A DNA stretch of 64,000 nt from Saccharomycopsis crataegensis (lineage: Eukaryota; Ascomycota; Saccharomycetes; Ascoideales; Saccharomycopsidaceae), in assembly GCF_037102585.1 (NCBI RefSeq), contig NW_027043820.1, positions 1,336,501 through 1,400,500 of the forward strand. Direction: 5' to 3'. Numbering within the stretch: the stretch's first letter is position 1; each line of letters begins with the position of its first letter. Below the pieces are notes generated by a model. That model was not told where the DNA came from, did not search any database, and saw only the letters and a list, made by a program, of their open reading frames with translations. Made by a program: the position numbers and the translations under genes. Shown here piece after piece: positions 1 to 10,387 of this stretch.

Positions 1-824
1 CAGTCTGGTTTGGTGGCAATGTGATTTCCTCCAGCAATACCTTTCTGTCAAAAGCAGAAACGAAGTCTGGGTTATCAGATTCAACAGATCCTATATGCTC
101 ATTTGGTGGTTCATCTTTTTGTGAGTCCAACTTCAAGTCTTTTTGCAAGGCATGTGAAACATCGACGTCTGATCCCTCGCCGATCTCAAGCTCCTTTGAT
201 TTGGAAATACGGTGGTCATCATGGTTATGGTTTGAAGTAAGTTGTTCATTGAGATTTCCAGTCACAGAAAATTCAAAATCGGATTCCACTCCAGGGGATA
301 AAAAGGACCCTGAATCATCTATAGCAGAGCTTAGCGCAGTATTATACGGATCAATGTCACTAAGATTTTGAGCTCTATCGATTGCAGGGTTGATATGAAG
401 TTTTTTGGCATCTTTTTCCATGACTAGCATCCCATGGTTTGCTGGGAGATGTTCTGCTTTCAGTGTATTGGAATCTTCCTTCAAAATAATTACTTTGTCT
501 TTTTCATTCTCATGATTGGATTCTGTATCAATTACGTGAGTATTGGATTGACTTTTAGAAGGAGCTCTAGCTTCTTCAAATACAAAATCAACATCGTCAT
601 CGTCATCACTATCTTCAATGTCATGCAGTTCAACTTCACTCTCTTCAACATTATGATCTGCTTTTCTTTCAACTTTTTCGGTGCCTTTAATATTATTAAT
701 ATCACTACCTTCAGTATCTGAGAGTATATTTTTATCCTCATGATTGTTATGATCATTTTTGTCTATTTCTTTTGCGTCAATTGAGGCAATTGGCTGTTGC
801 AGACGGGAATCCTCAAACACAAAG

Positions 825-872
<48 letters not shown>

Positions 873-1297
873 CTGAAATCTTCGAGCTCATCAAAGTGCT
901 GTGTTTCAAAGGTAATGCCTTCCTCTGTTTCCATGTGGCTGTTAGATGTGATACTTGCTCTCACCACAGAGACATCATCGCTGCCTGGCTTGGGACTTGA
1001 CACTTGATTCGAATTATCATTTTCCTGAACTGATTTGTTATCCAACAACGGACTCCCAAGATTCGATTTTTTTCGCAAACTACTGTCTTTCTGCTCCAAA
1101 ACAGGGGATTCAAACATGTGTTTTAGTTTGTTCATTTTGGGGCTCAACACTTTTTTTGCTTTCTGATCTGATGTGTCGTCAGCTGGAGGAACATTGATCT
1201 CCAAGCCCTTTTTATCGGAAAGCGATGCCGTTGTGGACACCGATTCTACATCCAGATGGGCGTCATGCAAAATAGTATTTTCGGTGGGTTCAGACAT
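1..1297 (-). CDS. 5' part of an acidic protein of unknown function, cut by the window edge
   Basis: An uninterrupted minus-strand frame starts at an ATG at 1297 (MSEPTENTILHD) and is still open at base 1, giving about 432 residues of an incomplete protein. I read it directly from the reverse complement. It is hydrophilic and probably disordered, with Ser/Asp/Glu-rich stretches and a run of about 16 Asp encoded by a GAT repeat at about 825-873. The Asp run is followed by DDFVFEDSR, and a second acidic stretch about 75 residues later is followed by VDFVFEEAR, so an acidic-DFVFE-(D/E)-x-R unit occurs twice. No catalytic domain lies in the visible part; any folded domain would be beyond the left edge. 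I do not recognise the family. The long open frame and host-like codons make a real gene very likely. Confidence 0.8.
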
Positions 1298-1920
1298 TGG
1301 ATAAAATCACCGCCTTGTCGGATGGTCTTACAAATTTTGTTTGTGGTACCGGGGAAGGCTGATTTTGAAAAATCGATGAAAATACAGACACGTTACGCAG
1401 CCCCTTCCTTGCATCTCTCAGATGTATACCATCATGCCGGGAAACTTCTCGCTGATTTTAGTGGAATTGGCTATAAATCCAAATATGTTTACTTATTTAA
1501 ATAAAAAATTTCAGCAAAACAAAATTCTGCTACATTGGAAAAACAAAAATATTCTCTGAACCAAATTTATCCTGTGCCTACTACTGCTTCAAATTACACA
1601 ACATCGACTCGTTGTGGCAGCCCATTTTATCAGGAAACAATAACACGATTTCTTTGAAAATTATTGCTTTACGTTAATCTTAGCCATTAAGAGGCAGGCC
1701 AGAGTAGAATTTTGAGATCTCTGGCCTGTTTTGATTCTTCGTGAAAAGCAAATGAAAATATTAACTAGTTCACACAAATGGCTTTCCAAGTCATCAAAGA
1801 TAAAAAAAAAAAAAGTAGAAGAATAGAAAAAAATTGAACAATAATAATTTTATATTGAAAATATAATACAATTTCACATAACTTTTAAACTATAATACAT
1901 CTAAGTTTTTCCTTGAGATC
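1298..1920. other. intergenic, upstream of the left gene and downstream of RRN5
   Basis: No ORF with protein-like composition. It must hold the promoter of the gene starting at 1297 and the 3' end of RRN5. An A-rich run lies at about 1802-1816. No RNA gene recognised. Confidence 0.5.
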
Positions 1921-4797
1921 TTAGTATGATGGGAAAGTGTGCATAGACATTTCTGTAATTTCGTCTTCAAGTCTCTGGAAAAAGTCGTTACTTGACTGGC
2001 CAGAGTCATTCTGAACTTCGGGCTCCGAAGCATCTGGTGCTTCTTCGTTCTTGTGATCTAAATGTACTGGAACATCTTCATCGCTATCACATTCCTTAAT
2101 TTTCTGTCTCTTTCTCATTACACCTCCTTTTTCATCTTTTGTGTCAGAGTCACTGTCTTCAAATTCTCTTTTCCGTCTTGATAGCAACTCATGGTCAATA
2201 TTTAGCTTATCAAGGGGATAATAACAGCCTTGATGGTCAAAGTTATATTTAGAATCCAAATAGATAAATCTCGGTAACGTAAAATTTTGAGATTCGAATT
2301 TAAGATACTTTTTAAACAAAAAGTCATAAATAGCAGAACCTTTTTTAATCTTTTTGAACACTGCGTGGCTTCCTGACAGTGGAATGGACTTTAAATACTT
2401 TTCAAAGGACATATCCATGAAATCAAGGTTTACCTTAGTAATATAATTCTTGAAAAACATTTTCAGTTTAATGAAAGATTCATAGAGTTCTCTCTTCATA
2501 TCCAAATATGAATGCTGACTCCAATCCTGTACCTGTTGATATTTCGATATAAAGTCATTAATATATTTGCGATTTTTTCCATAAATCGGATGTCTTCCCT
2601 GGAGTATAGAGTACGTTCTGAAGAATAACTGCTGGGGGTCGAAATTCCGTTTGAGATCTTTACTTGGAAGTAAATTATTTCCGCCATCAACATTGTATCC
2701 GCTAAGATAATTCAACAACATTCTTTGATGTAGTTGTGAAACCTCTTGGTCGGCCTCTTCAATTATTTCAGTTTCTTTGTAAAATAAATTCAATAATCTA
2801 TCATCATCCAAAGATCCAGGTTTATCTATAATGAAATCAGGATCAAATTTTGGATCTGCAGAAACCTTTAATTTTTTAAATATTTCATCATCATGATCTA
2901 CCTTATCATCATGATCCACCTCATCTTCGTCATCGCCGCGCTCATTATCATCATTATCATAAAAGTAATAAGAATAATAATTGTAATCATCATCATCATC
3001 ATCATCATCATCAGCTACACCATCGTCTTCGTCACCATAATCTTCATCTTCGTCTTGGCAATCATCATTGTCACCATGAAATTCATTCTTCTCATCCCCG
3101 TCTTCCTCTCTCTCAATCAATCCTGTTGTTTTCTTGTTCCTATTTTCACCAAATAAATGGCCGCGGCTTTTTGTTATCCTATCTTCCACACCTTGTTCGG
3201 TAGACTTTATTGTAGACCGGTTAGTAGTTTCCAACATACTGACATCTACTGTGGTATTAACATCTAATAAATTTTCAATATCGCCAGCATCATCGACTTC
3301 AGATTGTATCAATTTTGAGTTCAGGCCCCCATGTTTTTCTAAAAAATCGTTCAAATGATGTGTCATATAAGCCAATAGTTGAGCGGAAGTTATAGGTTTA
3401 GGTAAGAATTCAATATATGAATCAAAATAGATAGGTTCATAATTTCCTTTAATGATATTTTGCTTTTCAAAATCTTCCCTTTCTTTTTTGAAAGACCGAG
3501 GGAATAGTCTAGTAATTCTCGGATAAAGGGGTTTCATCTCTGAATTTTCCGAATCTTCATAGAGACCAGTCTGCTGAAAGACTTCAGATACAACACCACT
3601 GGTAGTCGTCTTCTTCTCGGTTAATTCTAATCTTTTTGGCAAATCTCCAAGAACTATTGGTATAGACAATGGATTTATCATTATATTTTTAGGATTTCCG
3701 GAGTTGATGAAACCATTATTATCAGGAAATAAATTACCATCATGAAAGAGACTTTGGATATCTTGGTGTTTAACATTAATCACTGGGAAAGAATCTTCAC
3801 CGCCAATAGAACCACTTTGTTCGTACAGGTAAGGTAATTTAGACCGAATTAGTTTCTTCACTATGTCGGTAACGTAGCCTACGACAATCTTCTCCAAGGA
3901 CTCATAGAAAGTCATATCGCCAGCGGCTCTCCACACCCCACTAAACCTGGTTTCAGTAAGTTTGTCTCTCATGAGATCGTCTTCCAATTTCACTTTCTTT
4001 AAATCTTGCGCGAATCTACTCATTGAGAAAATTCCTCTTGATAGCTCCTGAAACTTTGGGATATTAAATATATGGTCCTCATCATCCGAACTTTTCGATG
4101 CAATTATGTAATCTAACAATTTACGCTTACTTGGAGTTTCAATATCGTATCCTTCTTTATTCACAAAGTATGCTTGCGCCTCTTCCATTTCAATGAAAAA
4201 CTCATCCATTTCATGAGCTATTGGAAGCTGCTTGTATGACAAAATCTTCTTGTAACTTCGCCTATTGTGCTTCATGACTAAAAGTTGCTTTTTGAGAATG
4301 TTGTAATAATTCAATATTTGAATTTCCGATTTGTTTGGTAATAAAGACTTTATAGATGCCAAATCATAAATCGAAAACCTAGAAAGACCTGTGAAAAAGC
4401 ATTCCTTTTCTTCATGGGTCCATAAAGTACCATAAACTTCATGACCATCTGCATTGGCTTCTTCTTCATCTGAATAGTCATCGTCTGATTCAGATGGTTC
4501 ATCACTTTGGGAATCATTGTGGGCTTCATCGGGCTTTTCTTTTTGGTTTCGGCTCCTTGGCTTGTTGCATTTATAAAACACTTGACCATCCGCAGTTATT
4601 ATCATATTTCTTAACTTCTGGGTGGTATAATGCAAACTGGGGTTTAAAGCAGCTTCATCACCAAAATCGATACGGCGTCTTCCTGCCTCCACCTGTGATA
4701 CATAAAGATTAAAGAAATTCAAGTAGCTGTCGCTTATCTTCTTTGAATTCCCAGTTAGTGGCTGATGTCTATGTAGCCCTTTTTTGTCTCCGGCCAT
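1921..4797 (-). CDS. RRN5: RNA polymerase I upstream activation factor subunit Rrn5
   Basis: 958 residues from an ATG at 4797. Residues about 122-170 form a SANT/Myb-like segment (WTHEEKECFFTGLSRFS then SLLPNKSEIQILNYYNIL), followed by an AHEMDEFF block. Both match the order and key residues of S. cerevisiae Rrn5 (WDSEEKNTFFWCLSRYS, SLLPRKSAMEILGYY, AYEMSAEW), recalled from memory. In S. cerevisiae Rrn5 belongs to the UAF complex (Rrn5, Rrn9, Rrn10, histones H3/H4, Uaf30), which binds the rDNA promoter and commits it to Pol I. This protein is far longer than the 363-residue S. cerevisiae one. The extra length includes an Asp/Glu/Tyr tract near residue 600 encoded by GAT-type repeats at about 2950-3060, and an acidic basic-patched C-terminus. 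The long extension is usual for diverged yeasts but its function is unknown. Confidence 0.85.
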   Translation of the reverse strand: MAGDKKGLHRHQPLTGNSKKISDSYLNFFNLYVSQVEAGRRRIDFGDEAALNPSLHYTTQKLRNMIITADGQVFYKCNKPRSRNQKEKPDEAHNDSQSDEPSESDDDYSDEEEANADGHEVYGTLWTHEEKECFFTGLSRFSIYDLASIKSLLPNKSEIQILNYYNILKKQLLVMKHNRRSYKKILSYKQLPIAHEMDEFFIEMEEAQAYFVNKEGYDIETPSKRKLLDYIIASKSSDDEDHIFNIPKFQELSRGIFSMSRFAQDLKKVKLEDDLMRDKLTETRFSGVWRAAGDMTFYESLEKIVVGYVTDIVKKLIRSKLPYLYEQSGSIGGEDSFPVINVKHQDIQSLFHDGNLFPDNNGFINSGNPKNIMINPLSIPIVLGDLPKRLELTEKKTTTSGVVSEVFQQTGLYEDSENSEMKPLYPRITRLFPRSFKKEREDFEKQNIIKGNYEPIYFDSYIEFLPKPITSAQLLAYMTHHLNDFLEKHGGLNSKLIQSEVDDAGDIENLLDVNTTVDVSMLETTNRSTIKSTEQGVEDRITKSRGHLFGENRNKKTTGLIEREEDGDEKNEFHGDNDDCQDEDEDYGDEDDGVADDDDDDDDDYNYYSYYFYDNDDNERGDDEDEVDHDDKVDHDDEIFKKLKVSADPKFDPDFIIDKPGSLDDDRLLNLFYKETEIIEEADQEVSQLHQRMLLNYLSGYNVDGGNNLLPSKDLKRNFDPQQLFFRTYSILQGRHPIYGKNRKYINDFISKYQQVQDWSQHSYLDMKRELYESFIKLKMFFKNYITKVNLDFMDMSFEKYLKSIPLSGSHAVFKKIKKGSAIYDFLFKKYLKFESQNFTLPRFIYLDSKYNFDHQGCYYPLDKLNIDHELLSRRKREFEDSDSDTKDEKGGVMRKRQKIKECDSDEDVPVHLDHKNEEAPDASEPEVQNDSGQSSNDFFQRLEDEITEMSMHTFPSY

Positions 4798-5169
4798 TGT
4801 TATGGTTTTCTGTTGGCGTACATGTTCTTCCTTCCTTCCTTCCGTCCTTATTCTCTTAAAGGGCTACTTACAATTTTTTTATTGTCATTTTTTTTTGTTT
4901 TATTTTTTTTTTTTGCCCATAAATCAACGGGGCTGCAAACCAAAATGGCCATTTTGAATGATCCAAACTTTTGGTACTTTAAGGGCTCGATCAACGGCTA
5001 CGCATATAGTATGTTATTATTAGCCATAATCCCGAATGTGCAGAGTCAAAGAGTTCAGGAAAGCTTCTTGTTCTATATGAAAATCCTTTTTTTGCAAATA
5101 AAACCCACGAAATGAAACCCAAAACCCAAAAAATAAACGGTACAGAAAAATCTTCTAGTTCCAATTCAT
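4798..5169. other. RRN5 promoter and 3' flank of the BTB gene
   Basis: 372 bp between the RRN5 start and the BTB gene stop. It has a TTCC-repeat stretch at about 4830-4848 and long T tracts at about 4877-4915, typical of nucleosome-poor yeast promoters. A 100-residue plus-strand ORF here is T-tract translation and was not accepted. Confidence 0.45.
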
Positions 5170-6516
5170 TCATAAAAAATCGTTCGTCTTGTTCCAATTA
5201 AAATGACTTGTTAGCCCTTCGAGCTTAACAGCCTGCAATCTGAAACTATCCTGTTTGACTTGAATTTTCCATTTGGATTTGATAATGGTTAATGGAATTT
5301 CATCTAAATGTGCCAGATTAGCAACAACACTACTGAGCCATCCTTCTTTCATTGCATTATCATTTAATTTCAAGTAACAACTATTCTCCACAACAGCTTG
5401 GATAGTTAACGAGTTAGTGATCTCAGGATTTTCATTGTGAAAGATCATGAAACAGTTAGAAAGAAATGGGTTGGAGATAAAGTTGGAGAATAGGCTTTGC
5501 ATTTGTTTGGCAGTATTGTTGATAAACTTTACTTTTACCATATTCGCTGCTCTGTCAATAATCATAAATGTTTCCGTTGAAATTATCTGAAGGATTAATA
5601 CTCGGTATATATTTGTATCAACATATGGTCTCGAATATTTGGCAAAATGATACTCTTTTGAAAAACTGATATCTTGAGTTATATCCTGATCAGAATTAGG
5701 AGTCTGAACGTTACTGCCAGGCGTCAATGTAGGATTGACCAGTAACCCTTTTCTTTTAACATCTTTCAAGTTGATAGTGATTTCCTCCTGAATTGTGAAG
5801 GGATTCAAAGTGATCGAATGTTTGACCAATCGTTGCTCGAGTTCCAAAAATCGATAATAACGACATTCTCTCATCAATTTGTTTCTCATATCGTCGCATT
5901 GTATGGGGACTTCGTAGCCCTGTAAATAATTCAAAATTATCTCAAACAACTTATCACAACGATCAATCAATACAATTGGAGCTTGTGGAGGAGGCCTGAG
6001 TAGATCCAAATTAGAAATCAAAGTAGTCGGGTCTTTAAAAATAGTATTATAAGCGATAGAGAAAAAATTTGGAAAGTTTCCTTTCGAATTCATAGTTTTC
6101 TTGGAAATTTTGAATGATTTATTACCGATATTCACAAAGATATCAGAGCGATAAAGTTGTTCTTTCAATCTTGGCAAATCGTAATAAAAGGCATCACTGA
6201 ACAAATATACGAAATCCATAGGAGTTTTGACTTCCACAAAGTATCCTTGGAGATGAAGAATGATTCTATCAAATACCACAGGGGAGCGATCGATAAATAA
6301 GGTCTTATCAGCATTTTCAGGTTTACTAAAATAATTTGTGAAATAAGAAGGGGAATCTGATGATAGCGAGGCACCACTTATCTTGTAGCACTTACTTCCA
6401 ACTTGGATAGAGTACATTCGTTCCATTGGCAAAATCTCGGGGATTTTTGGGATGAATTCTGCTCGAAACTCCCCATCAACATCAGGGGCCGATATTTCAG
6501 AGATATTTTGGTTCAT
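5170..6516 (-). CDS. protein with two BTB/POZ (T1-type) domains, YDR132C/YLR108C-like
   Basis: 448 residues from an ATG at 6516. Two BTB-type modules follow one another. The first is at about residues 34-125 (YSIQVGSKCYKISGASLSSDSPSYF, FDRIILHLQGY). The second is at about 127-225 (FVNIGNKSFKISKKTMNS, LFEIILNYLQGY). The FxIS....S...F..YF and I..hLQGY signatures are those of the K-channel-tetramerisation-like BTB domain seen in S. cerevisiae YDR132C and YLR108C, which are of unknown role. The C-terminal half has no recognisable domain. BTB domains mediate protein-protein contacts, often as cullin adaptors, but nothing here identifies a partner. It is transcribed divergently from TRM82 across a 197-bp gap. 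Confidence 0.75.
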   Translation of the reverse strand: MNQNISEISAPDVDGEFRAEFIPKIPEILPMERMYSIQVGSKCYKISGASLSSDSPSYFTNYFSKPENADKTLFIDRSPVVFDRIILHLQGYFVEVKTPMDFVYLFSDAFYYDLPRLKEQLYRSDIFVNIGNKSFKISKKTMNSKGNFPNFFSIAYNTIFKDPTTLISNLDLLRPPPQAPIVLIDRCDKLFEIILNYLQGYEVPIQCDDMRNKLMRECRYYRFLELEQRLVKHSITLNPFTIQEEITINLKDVKRKGLLVNPTLTPGSNVQTPNSDQDITQDISFSKEYHFAKYSRPYVDTNIYRVLILQIISTETFMIIDRAANMVKVKFINNTAKQMQSLFSNFISNPFLSNCFMIFHNENPEITNSLTIQAVVENSCYLKLNDNAMKEGWLSSVVANLAHLDEIPLTIIKSKWKIQVKQDSFRLQAVKLEGLTSHFNWNKTNDFL

Positions 6517-6713
6517 TATAGCTTCTCTGATCCTATAATTAGTTGAACTTGCTATGCAAAATTTGAAGATTTATGGCAGTTTTTCCTATTGATAAGTTGA
6601 TGTGTCGTGCGTTTAGACCACCGTAGATTTTTTTTTTTTTTTTTTTAAAATGAAAATTTTTGAGACCCCAGACTACTTAAAGCAATATTTAAAGGCTAAA
6701 TATCTAAGGAATC
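6517..6713. promoter_or_regulatory. divergent promoter region of the BTB gene and TRM82
   Basis: Only 197 bp separate the two divergent ATGs. A run of about 19 T at 6630-6648 is the likely nucleosome-excluding element. No specific factor site was recognised. Confidence 0.5.
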
Positions 6714-8060
6714 ATGTTGAAACATCCATTCTCTTCTTTAGTGATTAATAAAGAAGGCACTTTGCTCTTTGTTACGGTGCAAAATAACATTTTAGTCTAT
6801 GAATTGCAAACCAAGGAACTTTTGGATAGATGGACTGATGAAGTAAGCACAGATTTTGTGATCAAAAAGAAGTTTGAGAAAATTATTGAGGAGGCCAAGA
6901 AAAAAAAAGAAGATCTGGAAAAGGAAGAAAAGAGTGCAGAGGAATCATCAGAAAAGGATTCCAATGCTGCAAAGAAGCAAAAGCTCAACAGTTCCAAGGC
7001 CAAGATTCCAAAGATTCCAACACCAGGGCCTGGAGCTCCACAGATCTTCAACGATGTCCGCAATCTCTACTTGACTCCTAGTGAAAAATACTTGATTGTA
7101 ACTACTAATTCAGATAAGGCTGTTGTGATTTTCAAGTTACATAAAGGAGAAAAATCAGTACTCGAGCTCATTAAAAGACAACCATTTCCTAAGAGACCAT
7201 GTTCTGTATCCGTCTCCCGTGATGAGAAGCAACTCGTACTCGGTGACAAATTTGGTGATGTTTATTCTATTGCAGTGGAAAGTCCAATAATTGAAGATCT
7301 TGGAGAATCAAATCTCGATGATAAAGATGAAGCCAAGCTTCCGACTCCAATCCTTGGCCATGTTTCCATGTTGACTAATGTTATGATGACTGTTGATAAC
7401 AATGGTAAAGAGAAATTGATTACCGGGGATAGAGACGAACATATCAGAATTTCAAACTTCCCAAAATCATATGTGATTGATAAATTTTGCTTTGGTCACA
7501 GAGAGTTTGTTTCTGAATTATTGATTCCAGAATTCGATAGACTGTTGTTGATTAGTGGTGGAGGTGATGAATTCGTATTAACCTGGGACTGGTTGCATGA
7601 TGATAAGCCATTGCAGAAAATAGATCTCAAAGAGTATGTGACACCATATTTAACTGATTCGCACCTCATTCCAGTGAGATGGGTAAAAACAGAAGAAGAC
7701 AAAACTAGAAAAGAGTTTTGCGTGGCCAAAATTGCTGTCAGTGAAAAAACTCGGAAATTGGTAGTTTTGCCAGAACAGACGAGGATATTGTTGGTTTTCA
7801 AGTTTGATGAAGATAGGAAAAAGTTTGAGTTTGAGAAACTCATTGAAGATGATGACACCATAAGCTGTATGACTGTAGACAGTATGAATGATAAAGTATA
7901 CTATGGTGTTGATAATAAAAAAGATTTGGTCAAGGTTCTTGATCTTGATGGGTTTAGTGTTTCCAAATATGAGATTGAGAGCCCTATTGAGGTTGAAGAT
8001 GAGAAGGCCTTGTACCCATTATACAATATTGGGCAGCTACGTAAGAGAAGTGAACATTGA
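6714..8060 (+). CDS. TRM82: tRNA (guanine-N7) methyltransferase non-catalytic WD40 subunit Trm82
   Basis: 448 residues from an ATG at 6714. WD40-like blades run through the protein: NNILVYEL, LYLTPSEKYLIVTTNSDKAVVIF, CSVSVSRDEKQLVLGDKFGDVY, GHVSMLTNV, ITGDRDEHIRIS, GHREFVSEL and LLISGGGDEFVLTWDW. The GDKFGDV, GHxSM and GDRDEHIRIS segments are characteristic of Trm82/WDR4. Trm82 pairs with the catalytic subunit Trm8 to form m7G46 in many tRNAs. A Lys/Glu-rich insertion at residues about 52-95, partly encoded by an A-rich stretch near 6898-6906, interrupts the first blade region, as in other yeast Trm82 proteins. No TRM8 gene was seen in this window. Confidence 0.9.
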   Translation: MLKHPFSSLVINKEGTLLFVTVQNNILVYELQTKELLDRWTDEVSTDFVIKKKFEKIIEEAKKKKEDLEKEEKSAEESSEKDSNAAKKQKLNSSKAKIPKIPTPGPGAPQIFNDVRNLYLTPSEKYLIVTTNSDKAVVIFKLHKGEKSVLELIKRQPFPKRPCSVSVSRDEKQLVLGDKFGDVYSIAVESPIIEDLGESNLDDKDEAKLPTPILGHVSMLTNVMMTVDNNGKEKLITGDRDEHIRISNFPKSYVIDKFCFGHREFVSELLIPEFDRLLLISGGGDEFVLTWDWLHDDKPLQKIDLKEYVTPYLTDSHLIPVRWVKTEEDKTRKEFCVAKIAVSEKTRKLVVLPEQTRILLVFKFDEDRKKFEFEKLIEDDDTISCMTVDSMNDKVYYGVDNKKDLVKVLDLDGFSVSKYEIESPIEVEDEKALYPLYNIGQLRKRSEH

Positions 8061-8621
8061 GAGACTATATATTATCTAATATAATGCAATGAACGGAATG
8101 TACTTTAATATTTGCCCCTAATAACGATAGCTTTATTGATGTAGAAGAAGACAGAAGAAACACCGGAGATTGTTTTTGTGGCATCTCAGGATGCTGCATG
8201 ATCTCCAGCCTTCTTTAGAGAAAATCATTTGTTTGTGCCACTTTAGTAGTATAATAATTAGAAATAATTGACTGTATTTTTAAAGTGTCAGGTTGGCAAT
8301 TCTATCGGGTTGAATTTTTTGTATATTATTTGCAAACTACTTGAGAATGTGGGTGGCGATAATTTTAGAGATGCACTATTACTCTTAATGGTCTGTGCAT
8401 GTAGAAATCTACAATATTCTCTATTTTTTTTGTCACTCATTTGTTCTACTTTTCTTTGGGTTTTTTTTTATTCCATTATATCCTGGCGTAGTCGCTATTC
8501 TATTCTTTTAGTATTCTTCTCCACTTCCTCTTACCCCCTTTTGTTCTTGTTTGTTATACACTCTATACTTCTTTTTATTCTCATCATTCAGCTTTCTTAC
8601 TGTTTTCTTTACTCATCACAG
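8061..8621. other. intergenic with a pyrimidine-rich tract
   Basis: 561 bp after TRM82. From about 8395 to 8620 the plus strand is rich in T and C, so an open frame with only hydrophobic residues exists there. It ends in ...CACAG directly before the ATG at 8622. I read it as promoter/5' UTR, although an in-frame ATG at 8388 cannot be excluded as a start. Confidence 0.4.
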
Positions 8622-9566
8622 ATGTCTCAACAGCCCCCTCCGCAACTCCACTGGCAATATCAATATCATCACGGTCTTCTTCATAGTCGAACCTTATCAA
8701 CATCAAATCCTTGTCAGTTACAGCGTTTCCAACGCCGTAGATCTCTACAACCCACTGGATTTTTGGTGGAACAAGATAGCATTAGCTTTATCACTAAGTA
8801 TGGCTCTCCTCAATATTGCCAGTATTATTATTCTCCTCATACTCAGGTATTCCACCCAGCAACCCTCCTTCCGATTTCATATCCACATGTACGCTCTCAG
8901 TGCCGAAGTTTGAGTTCGCTCACTCCTAGTGGTCATTTTCAAGCTTCTTCACTTATTCCAAAACTACCTATTGGAGCAAATACATATTACAGTACCACAT
9001 CAATCATCAATCGGAAAAATCAAACAGTAGGTTCAGAAGTATCAAGTTTCTCAATGACAGAGCATTCAATCCAAGCTTCTAAAAATGCAGCAAATCACCA
9101 AGAGACTGAGGCGCTTAAGATTTTGCAAACGTCACATTCAGTTTCTTCCTTGAAAAGCTGTAAGTACTATCTTCAGGAAGATTCACATACCAAGACAACT
9201 GCCGTACCTGATGAACTAAAATCCAGCATCGATACATATCAAGAAACCACTCAATTATATGATATTAGATCACAAGTGTCAACCCCAATAATTGATCAGC
9301 AAAAAGAAAAGCTGGTGATAAAAACAAATAATTTTCCAAAAACAAGATGCATTGTTAGTCCCTCAAAGCAGAAGCATTCTCGGTTCACTGTCTACTGGAA
9401 ATGTTGTCGTTGCTGTAAGGAGAATAAACAAGAAAAATGTGGACTATTTCTTGAGCCATATGGCAAGATTGAGTCTTGCAAATGTGGACATTTTGTTTGT
9501 TGCTGGTGCAGAAAACCCACTCTTTCAGGAATTTCTCTTCCAAATTTGATTAGAAGTCTTAGTTAA
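8622..9566 (+). CDS. orphan protein with a Cys-rich C-terminus
   Basis: 314 residues from the ATG at 8622 (MSQQPPPQLHW). The first ~245 residues are Ser/Thr/Gln/His-rich and low in structure. The last ~55 hold ten cysteines in two groups: WKCCRCCKENKQEKCG, then ESCKCGHFVCCWCRK. The spacing C-x2-C...C-x-C-x3-H-x2-C-x2-C resembles the small zinc-binding module (W-x-C-C-x-C...C-x-C-x-H-x3-C) common in filamentous-fungal orphan proteins. Metal binding is inferred. The frame stays open upstream to about 8268 with an in-frame ATG at 8388, but that part is a T-rich tract giving an implausible hydrophobic peptide, so 8622 is preferred. Function unknown. Confidence 0.55.
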   Translation: MSQQPPPQLHWQYQYHHGLLHSRTLSTSNPCQLQRFQRRRSLQPTGFLVEQDSISFITKYGSPQYCQYYYSPHTQVFHPATLLPISYPHVRSQCRSLSSLTPSGHFQASSLIPKLPIGANTYYSTTSIINRKNQTVGSEVSSFSMTEHSIQASKNAANHQETEALKILQTSHSVSSLKSCKYYLQEDSHTKTTAVPDELKSSIDTYQETTQLYDIRSQVSTPIIDQQKEKLVIKTNNFPKTRCIVSPSKQKHSRFTVYWKCCRCCKENKQEKCGLFLEPYGKIESCKCGHFVCCWCRKPTLSGISLPNLIRSLS

Positions 9567-10387
9567 TTCATATGTAATCATGGCCAACATTTCTCTTCCA
9601 TGGTTTTTGAAAGCACCTCTCAATTTCTTCCACAACACTTCATTCATATATCAATTTTGGAGAAGTTATCAAAAAATGGAATGATTAGGATCTTCAATAT
9701 GCTTTGATTACCAAAATAAAATAATTGTTTTTTCAAATAATTGATAAATTTTAGTGTAAGATGTAAATTAATATGATACTAGAACCAAAGAATAAAAAAA
9801 ATCAATCAGTCATGAGAGCATTTCAAAGTGGCTATATTTTTCCCCTTGGAAGCATAGAAAACCCGTAATTATTATAACCTGCGAAGCGCATAACTTAGGT
9901 AAAATCTACGGTAACACACAATAATAGGCGTTTAATTATAATAGTCTAGTGTAATCTTCAAATGAAGGATACAAAAATTAATAAAGTAAGCTAAATTGCC
10001 AAAGACTTATGAGCAAAATGCGAATTTAATATTGCAGATATCGTAAGTAGCCTGCACGAATTGGATAAAATGACTGGCACATATATTTATTGTGCTATAT
10101 CACCCGTTCAATAAACCATATCTAACCGAGATTTAGAGAACTTATATTCCAGGAGCTATAATGGCGAGGAATATACGCTTAATATACTAACCTATCTTAC
10201 GTAGCCTAGATTGTATATCTCTAATAGGAGGGTTTCTTGGGTAACGTGACCTCATTTCGCACGTGGTGATGACCGCTAATTTTTTTTTTTTTACTGTCGC
10301 GCCTAAGCAATTTTTCACAGTTTATGCTGGTAAAGTATCTCCATCAAACAAACACGGAGTAATTGATTGATCGATCATTAAACCATA
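9567..10387. other. intergenic, SRM1 promoter
   Basis: 821 bp with no convincing ORF or RNA gene. A CACGTG E-box at 10260-10265 (the core bound by Cbf1 or Pho4-type bHLH factors) and a T run at about 10280-10291 lie 100-130 bp before the SRM1 ATG and are the likely promoter elements. Confidence 0.45.

Noticed and set aside
759-1007. Plus-strand Ser-rich ORF over a TCA repeat
   Set aside because: It is the shadow of the GAT-encoded Asp run in the minus-strand gene at 1-1297, which is open for 432 codons.
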